The notes under the pieces were generated by a model. The model was not told the DNA's origin, did not search any database, and saw only the letters and a list, made by a program, of their open reading frames with translations. This document shows, piece by piece, positions 31,294-36,571 of a stretch of 36,571 nucleotides of DNA. Numbering within the stretch: position 1 is the first letter of the stretch; each line of letters opens with the position of its first letter. Source of the stretch: Syntrophobacteraceae bacterium (GTDB taxonomy: Bacteria; Desulfobacterota; Syntrophobacteria; Syntrophobacterales; Syntrophobacteraceae); contig JARLHO010000056.1 of NCBI GenBank assembly GCA_031292215.1, positions 1 through 36,571 on the forward strand. Reading direction: 5' to 3'. Position numbers and translations under genes: made by a program.

Positions 31294-34200
31294 ATGAATT
31301 TGCGGTTCTCCATCGCCAAAAAATTCGTATTCGCGTTTCTCCTGTTAGCCTTGGCGCCCATGGTGGTGCTTGGCTTCTGGACTTTGCGAAGTATGAGGCA
31401 GGTGGGGCAAGGCGCAATAGAGAGCTCCACAGCTCTTCTGGAGAGCCGGGCCGGCCAAGCCCTGGAACTGCGCGCCGTAGATCTTGCCAACCGAGTCAGT
31501 CAACTTCTCCAGTCGTGCGAAGCCGATCTGCTGACACTCAAGATGCTGCCGCAAAACCCCGAGGTTTATCGCAGGTTCTCTTTCAACCACCAAAGAGACA
31601 TTTGGGTCCGCGATCTGGCAAGCGGCAATCCGACGGGAATTCACAAGATAATCCCGCTCTATAAGGAAATCGCCTTTATTGATGCCGGCGGCATGGAACG
31701 GGTGCTCATCGCGGACGGGCAAATCGTTGACTCATCCAAACTGCGAAATGTCGGCAAACCCGAAAACACCACCTACAAGTCGGAGAGGTATTTCGGGGAG
31801 GCTTCAAAGCTTGCATCGGGCGAGATATGGATTTCCCACCTGCGCGGGTGGTATGTCAGCCGTGAGCAAGCCCTGCGCGGCAGGCGATATGAAGGGGTCA
31901 TCCGTTTTGCAACCCCTTGCAGGGACAGCCGGGGACGCCTGGAAGGGGTACTGGTGCTTTCCCTGGACTCACGGCATTTAATGGAGCTCACCTCGCATGT
32001 GCTGCCCTCCGCGAAAAAGTCGGGATTCCCAACGTATTCGAGCGGTAACTACGTCTTTCTCTTTGATGATGAAGGCTGGATCATTTCACACCCCAAGCCC
32101 TCGGACATTCGAGGCGTTCTTCCGGATGGAAAGAGTTTTAGCACATCGCCTGAGTCCTACACCCGAGACAAGCTTCTTGCGGGCCTGGAGCCTTTCAATC
32201 TCGACCACGTAAAGTTTATAAACCCCAATTATCAGTTGATTGCCAAAGAGGTGCGCGCGCTGCGCTCGGGAGTAACGAGCACCTTCAACGTGGCGGGGAC
32301 TCCGAGGATAATGGCCTATGCGCCGATACTCTGCGACCGCCCCCCTTACAACCGCCATGGCATATTCGGAGGAATCACTGTCGGGCTCGAAACGGAGAAG
32401 TTCAAGGAGCCGGCGCTGCTGGCCAGCCTGAAGATAGACGAGATGGTCGCCAAAACCAAGCGCAACAGCATTTTTGTCCTCGCCGGCTCAACGCTTCTTG
32501 CCATCGGTCTTGCCCTCGTCCTTTCGAGGACATTTACCCGGCCGATCCTCTATCTTGCCGCCAAGGCCAGGGAAATTGCGTCGGGACGCATTGTGGGCGA
32601 GGTGGCCGTTCGAACGGGGGACGAGTTGGAGGTGCTCGCCGTTAATTTCGCCCACATGGCAAGCCAGATCCTCGATCACCGCAAAAGCCTGGAGGAGTCG
32701 CTCCGCGAGCTGGCCCAGTCCAAAATGGCCGTCGAGCGCCACACGGAGCAACTCGAAAAGCAACTGCGGGTCCTAAATAACATTCATTACCTCAGCCAAT
32801 ATCTTAGCACAGTCTATGACCACGATCAGGTGCTGCGCACAGTCCTAAAGAGCTGCGTGGAAGGCCTGGGCTTTGACCGGGCAATTCTCTATCTGTTCGA
32901 CAACCGGTCTAACCGATTGGTCTGTCACAATACGTACGGGTTTTTGGCCGAGGAGGAAAAACTTGCCGTAGAGGCCTCCTACGATATCGATCTTCACGAT
33001 TGCATCCCTACCAGGGCGTTTCGCGACTCGAAGACAATTTTCGTAAGGGACATCCGTTCGGAAAAGCAAGCCACGCCGCTCGATCTACAGATCTTCAGCA
33101 AGGGAGGGAGCGACTTTTTTGTTTTTACGCCCATAAAAAGCCAAGGGTCGGTCAAAGGGGTTCTCGGCGCAGACACCAAGCTCTGCCGGCGCGAGATTAA
33201 ACAAATCGATGTCGAATCCCTTGAGATTCTAGCAAATGATGCCGCCCGTGCGATGGAACACTCCGAACTCTACAGCCGCCTGGTCTCGGAGCGCAATTTC
33301 ATTGAATCCATCGTTACCCATATAACCAATGGGATTATAACCCTCGACGCCGGGGGAAAAATCAGCTGGTTTAATCCCTACAGCGAAAGGGTATTTGGCT
33401 GCAGGCGCGAGGAAGTCCTGGCGCTGCATTACAGCGAGGCTTTCGCCTTGCTGCCGTCCTGGGTCGATACTATTGACAAGAATTTTGCCTCCCCGGATGG
33501 AAATCCCATCGAAGTGCGGACCGTTTTCCCGGACGGCAAAGAAAAGGTCCTGGACGTCCATTTTTCGACCATCCGGGAAGATGCTTTTCTTTTAATTATC
33601 CAGGATATCACTCAGCGAAAGCTCATGGAAGAGCACCTTCGCAGATCGGATCGGCTGATCAGCCTCGGGGTGGTGGCCGCCGGGATTGCCCACGAAATAC
33701 GCAATCCTTTGACCGGAATTTCGCTGTTATTAGACGACCTGCACGACCACCTCCATGAGATGCCCGAAGAACGGGAACTCATCTGGAGATCGCTCCAGCA
33801 AATCGACAGGCTCGAAAACCTTGTAAACGGCCTGGTGGATTTCGCCGTCCCCTCGAGCCGGATGAAGTTCGAGTTGCGTCCCCTGGGCGGGGTATTGGAA
33901 AATACCCTGTTTCTTACGAAAAAATTGTGCAAAGACAATAATATTTCACTCTCGGTAAAGACCGAGGAATCTCTTCCCCGGCTGCGCCTGGATTCCGAGA
34001 AAATGCAACAGGCCCTTTTAAATCTTTTGATGAACGCCATTCAGGCCATGGACAAGGGCGGCGCACTGAGGATCGAGGTAAAAACCATTTCGCCGGAAGA
34101 GCTCGGCGAGTCCCGTTCTTCGGTGCGAATAACGGTGGAGGACACCGGACGGGGCATTGCCGCCGAGGATATCCCGTATGTATTCGATCCTTTCTTTACT

Positions 34201-34347
34201 CGCGGCAAATCGGGTTGCGGCCTGGGGCTGGCTATCGTATACGGTATCATAAGAGAACATGGGGGGCGGATTAGCCTCTCCAGTAAGCCCGGCAGCGGAA
34301 CCACTGTCCGGGTCGATCTGCCCGTAGTGGAATCGGCCGGCGCTTAG
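31294..34347 (+). CDS. membrane sensor histidine kinase (Cache-HAMP-GAF-PAS-HisKA-HATPase)
   Basis: The 1017-aa protein has TM1 (about 9-28), a large periplasmic double-Cache-like domain (about 35-380, with FVFLFDDEG-type and MAYAPIL segments), TM2 (about 391-411), HAMP (from LSRTFTRPILYLAAKAREIA), a coiled coil, a GAF domain (about 500-655), a PAS domain (from IVTHITNGIITLDAGGK), and a kinase core with GIAHEIRNPLTG (H800) and N, G1 (DTGRGI) and G2 (GCGLGLAIVYG) boxes. The HEIRNPLTG box is of the NtrB/AtoS type, matching the NtrC-family regulator encoded next. It is translated from an ATG with GAGAGG about 6 nt upstream. Periplasmic Cache domains usually bind small carboxylates or amino acids; the ligand here is unknown. 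Confidence 0.92.
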   Translation: MNLRFSIAKKFVFAFLLLALAPMVVLGFWTLRSMRQVGQGAIESSTALLESRAGQALELRAVDLANRVSQLLQSCEADLLTLKMLPQNPEVYRRFSFNHQRDIWVRDLASGNPTGIHKIIPLYKEIAFIDAGGMERVLIADGQIVDSSKLRNVGKPENTTYKSERYFGEASKLASGEIWISHLRGWYVSREQALRGRRYEGVIRFATPCRDSRGRLEGVLVLSLDSRHLMELTSHVLPSAKKSGFPTYSSGNYVFLFDDEGWIISHPKPSDIRGVLPDGKSFSTSPESYTRDKLLAGLEPFNLDHVKFINPNYQLIAKEVRALRSGVTSTFNVAGTPRIMAYAPILCDRPPYNRHGIFGGITVGLETEKFKEPALLASLKIDEMVAKTKRNSIFVLAGSTLLAIGLALVLSRTFTRPILYLAAKAREIASGRIVGEVAVRTGDELEVLAVNFAHMASQILDHRKSLEESLRELAQSKMAVERHTEQLEKQLRVLNNIHYLSQYLSTVYDHDQVLRTVLKSCVEGLGFDRAILYLFDNRSNRLVCHNTYGFLAEEEKLAVEASYDIDLHDCIPTRAFRDSKTIFVRDIRSEKQATPLDLQIFSKGGSDFFVFTPIKSQGSVKGVLGADTKLCRREIKQIDVESLEILANDAARAMEHSELYSRLVSERNFIESIVTHITNGIITLDAGGKISWFNPYSERVFGCRREEVLALHYSEAFALLPSWVDTIDKNFASPDGNPIEVRTVFPDGKEKVLDVHFSTIREDAFLLIIQDITQRKLMEEHLRRSDRLISLGVVAAGIAHEIRNPLTGISLLLDDLHDHLHEMPEERELIWRSLQQIDRLENLVNGLVDFAVPSSRMKFELRPLGGVLENTLFLTKKLCKDNNISLSVKTEESLPRLRLDSEKMQQALLNLLMNAIQAMDKGGALRIEVKTISPEELGESRSSVRITVEDTGRGIAAEDIPYVFDPFFTRGKSGCGLGLAIVYGIIREHGGRISLSSKPGSGTTVRVDLPVVESAGA

Positions 34348-34378
34348 CTGCCCGAATGAGCCCTTCCAAATCGTGCCA

Positions 34379-34404
34379 ACCGGCGGCGCAGTTATGCCGC
34401 CGGT
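34379..34404. promoter_or_regulatory. 9-bp hairpin between kinase and NtrC-type regulator genes
   Basis: ACCGGCGGC (34379-34387) pairs perfectly with GCCGCCGGT (34396-34404) around an 8-nt loop. No T-run follows. It lies just upstream of the regulator's likely start and may tune the ratio of kinase to regulator or protect an mRNA end. Confidence 0.5.
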
Positions 34405-34432
34405 ATTGCGCGCGCAAGAGATGGCAAAGATT

Positions 34433-35854
34433 ATGGAAAAGATACTTATTGTAGACGATGAAGACTTCATCCGAGAAAACCTGGAGAGGATCCTCAAGGA
34501 AGAGCGCTACCGCACCGCAATCGCCAAAAACGGGGAAGAAGCCCTTTCGTTTCTCAAAGAAGCCTCCTTCGACCTGGTATTTCTCGATTTGAGGCTGCCG
34601 GACATCTCCGGCATCGAGATCCTAAAAAAAATCAAGGAATCCGATCCCGATCTGCTGGTGATCGTTATGACCGGATACGCTTCGGTGGAATCCGCTGTCG
34701 AGGCATTGAAGTCGGGGGCCTACGACTACATAAAGAAGCCCTTCAAAGCCGATGTGATAAAGCTTATTGTAAGGCTTGCCCTGGAGGCGCAGAGCCTCAA
34801 ACGGGAAATCCTCTCGCTCAAAAAACAGCGAGAAGGTGCTCGGGGCAACCGGCCCGTCATCATTTCGAAAAGTCTTGCGATGAAGGAGGTTTTGATCCAG
34901 GTCCGCGAGGTTGCCAAGCATGCCGAGACCACCGTTTTGATTACCGGAGAGACGGGAACGGGAAAAGATCTTGCCGCGCGCGCCATTCACGATCTTAGCT
35001 CCAGGGCCAACCGGCCGTTTATCGAGGTCAATTGCGCAACCCTTCCGGCAAACCTGCTCGAAAGCGAGCTGTTCGGTCATGAGACCGGAGCGTTTACCGG
35101 CGCCAGGGGCAGGAAGATCGGACTCTTCGAAGCCGCGAGCACCGGGACTATTTTTCTCGATGAAATCGGGGAAATGGAATTGGGGCTGCAGGCAAAACTG
35201 CTTCGAGTGCTCGAAGACAAAAAGATCCGAAGACTTGGAGGAACGCAACTGCATGAAATCGATGTACGCATCATTGCCGCCTCAAACCAGGATCTGCGCG
35301 AGGCCATAAAGGCCGGCCGTTTTCGTGAAGATCTCTTCTACAGGCTCCATATCGTGCCGATACATATGCCGCCCCTAAGAGCTAGACCGCAAGACATCCT
35401 CGCCCTCTCGAACCATTTCCTCTCCGAGTACGCAAAGAAATTTTCCCGAAACTTCGAAGGCCTCTCCAGGGAGGCGGAAGTTCTTTTGCAGTCTTACTGC
35501 TGGCCGGGCAATGTCCGCGAGTTGCGCCACGTGGTGGAAAGAATCTGCATTATGCACGACGCCAAAGTCCTGGGTCCCGAACATCTGCCCAAGGAACTCA
35601 CTCCGCAGGTGTGTGACACAACCCTTGCCGCCGACCCCATGCATTTCCCTCTCCCGCCGGGAGGATTCAAACTCGATGAGATGATCGAGCGCTTTACTCT
35701 TCATCTGGTAGTCGAGGTCATGCAGAGAGCCGAGGGAAATATTTCAAAGGCCGCAAAACTTCTGGGAATCCCAAGGGGGACGCTTAGATATAAACTGGAT
35801 AAATTTTCACTCGAAGGATATCCGGGAGAAAAGAAGCCGATTTCTTCGCTATAA
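34433..35854 (+). CDS. sigma-54-dependent NtrC-family response regulator
   Basis: From the ATG at 34433 the 473-aa protein has a receiver domain (D52 in VFLDLRLPDISG; IKKPFKAD lysine), an AAA+ sigma-54 interaction domain with Walker A GETGTGKD, the GAFTGA loop that contacts sigma-54, Walker B TIFLDEIGEM and the FREDLFYRL segment, and a C-terminal Fis-type helix-turn-helix (ISKAAKLLGIPRGTLRYKL). It activates sigma-54 promoters when phosphorylated. Upstream in-frame starts exist (ATG 34421, GTG 34373); the longest would place the 34379-34404 hairpin inside the gene and lacks family sequence, so a start at 34433 or 34421 is preferred. It is paired with the kinase gene before it; target genes are not identified. 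Confidence 0.94.
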   Translation: MEKILIVDDEDFIRENLERILKEERYRTAIAKNGEEALSFLKEASFDLVFLDLRLPDISGIEILKKIKESDPDLLVIVMTGYASVESAVEALKSGAYDYIKKPFKADVIKLIVRLALEAQSLKREILSLKKQREGARGNRPVIISKSLAMKEVLIQVREVAKHAETTVLITGETGTGKDLAARAIHDLSSRANRPFIEVNCATLPANLLESELFGHETGAFTGARGRKIGLFEAASTGTIFLDEIGEMELGLQAKLLRVLEDKKIRRLGGTQLHEIDVRIIAASNQDLREAIKAGRFREDLFYRLHIVPIHMPPLRARPQDILALSNHFLSEYAKKFSRNFEGLSREAEVLLQSYCWPGNVRELRHVVERICIMHDAKVLGPEHLPKELTPQVCDTTLAADPMHFPLPPGGFKLDEMIERFTLHLVVEVMQRAEGNISKAAKLLGIPRGTLRYKLDKFSLEGYPGEKKPISSL

Positions 35855-35870
35855 ATCCGTTGCGTGATCC

Positions 35871-36326
35871 TCAGAGTCGAATAAGGACTACGCCTGCTAT
35901 GAGCAGCACGGCCCCGGCAAGACGCGGCAGGCTGACGGGATGAGGGACAAGCCCCAGGCCTCCCCACTGGTCGAAGGCAAGAGAAGCCAGCATTTGTCCG
36001 GCGACGATAAGCGCAATCACTGTCGCCGCGCCAAGTCTTGGCAAGAGCACTATGGCCGTCACAATATAGACGGCTCCGAAAAATCCCCCGGTCCACATCC
36101 ACCAGGAGCTTTTGGCCATGGAAAAAGCGCTCATCCACGGCGCCCTCATTACCAGCAGGACGGCCGCCATGGTGATAAGTCCGCCAAAATAGCTGATACA
36201 TGCCGCCCATGGCGCCGATCCAAGACAGCGAGACAGGTCGGAGTTTAGCGCCTGCTGTGTTACGAAACTCACTCCGGCCCCGATTCCCAGCAAACAGAAT
36301 CCGAGCAACTCGATAAGTTCCAGCAT
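35871..36326 (-). CDS. DMT-superfamily small membrane protein (YdcZ/DUF606-like)
   Basis: The 151-aa protein is hydrophobic, with about five transmembrane helices (LLGFCLLGIGAGVSFVTQQA; ACISYFGGLITMAAVLLVM; MWTGGFFGAVYIVTAIVLL; AATVIALIVAGQMLASLAFDQ; RLAGAVLLIAGVVLI). The N-terminal QQALNSDL segment, the YFGG helix and the DQWG turn followed by a short loop are typical of YdcZ/DUF606 proteins, half-size relatives of drug/metabolite transporters. The substrate is unknown. The ATG has GGGGAGGGG directly upstream. It converges on the NtrC-type gene with only 16 bp between the stops, and no terminator is visible there. Confidence 0.8.
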   Translation of the reverse strand: MLELIELLGFCLLGIGAGVSFVTQQALNSDLSRCLGSAPWAACISYFGGLITMAAVLLVMRAPWMSAFSMAKSSWWMWTGGFFGAVYIVTAIVLLPRLGAATVIALIVAGQMLASLAFDQWGGLGLVPHPVSLPRLAGAVLLIAGVVLIRL

Positions 36327-36468
36327 ACCCCTCCCCTATCCACAGAGCGCATTTGCACCCTATCCGAGATTTGTCCATGGTTAACATTCTTTCCCGAGGA
36401 GTTGGCGCGCGTCATTGCCCCAGTCCCGGACAGTCTCCAATATGACTTTTGGCTATAATGCCATGTCT

Positions 36469-36571
36469 TTATGATTCTGACGGCGACAGGCCGGTCCTTA
36501 CCTTATCGTAGGTTTTGCGACCGTAGAGAAGGATCAAAAGGGCGACACCCATGCGGTGATGGAGAAGCCGC
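36469..36571 (-). CDS. 3' end of an unidentified gene running off the window
   Basis: On the reverse strand the last 33 codons before a TAA (36469-36471) read as a hydrophobic helix followed by a charged tail (GVALLILLYGRKTYD, then KVRTGLSPSES). This could be the C-terminus of a membrane protein. The frame enters from outside the window and no family is recognised, so it may also be a chance frame. Confidence 0.35.
   Translation of the reverse strand, partial: RLLHHRMGVALLILLYGRKTYDKVRTGLSPSES

Overview
The window looks like a chromosomal segment of a GC-rich, Gram-negative anaerobe, most likely a deltaproteobacterium (Desulfobacterota, Syntrophobacter-like). This is inferred from the mix of outer-membrane genes (lptE, mlaA, plsB, ampG), a RicT/PSP1 protein, a KamA-family radical SAM enzyme, an iron-sulfur-type flavoprotein and a dense set of large sensor kinases with an NtrC-type regulator. 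The species cannot be named from sequence reading alone.

Positions 1-10,200 are housekeeping. After a stem-rich stretch that may be the end of an unidentified structured RNA (1-119), a forward gene series encodes a YhaM-like OB-fold/HD protein, DNA polymerase III delta' (holB), RicT/PSP1, MetG and LeuS. The widespread leuS-lptE-holA order then continues, but a 547-bp repeat-rich spacer separates leuS from lptE. rpsT (UUG start) and ftsH run on the reverse strand. The rpsT promoter overlaps the ftsH stop codon, and rpsT overlaps the end of holA tail to tail.

Positions 12,150-20,800 hold envelope and metabolic genes: mlaA, a cold-shock protein with its own promoter and terminator, a reverse ilvE-flavoprotein pair, plsB, an AmpG-like permease and kamA. 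A G-rich (on the reverse strand) low-complexity tract lies between ampG and kamA.

Positions 20,870-36,330 are mainly signalling: a NIT-domain chemoreceptor; a reverse series of MFS carboxylate-type transporter, SBP-PAS sensor kinase, single-domain response regulator and REC-PAS-kinase-REC hybrid; then a forward Cache-HAMP-GAF-PAS kinase with an NtrC-family sigma-54 activator; and finally a small DMT-type membrane protein. A decayed second copy of the kamA 3' end lies beyond the chemoreceptor gene, so kamA sequence brackets that gene.

I found no CRISPR array, complete IS element, rRNA or tRNA. No feature is clearly a novel system. The best leads are the kamA relic around the chemoreceptor, the transporter-linked phosphorelay, the phased operator-like repeats at 31,119-31,175, the MITE-like spacer inside leuS-lptE, and the unidentified RNA at the left edge.
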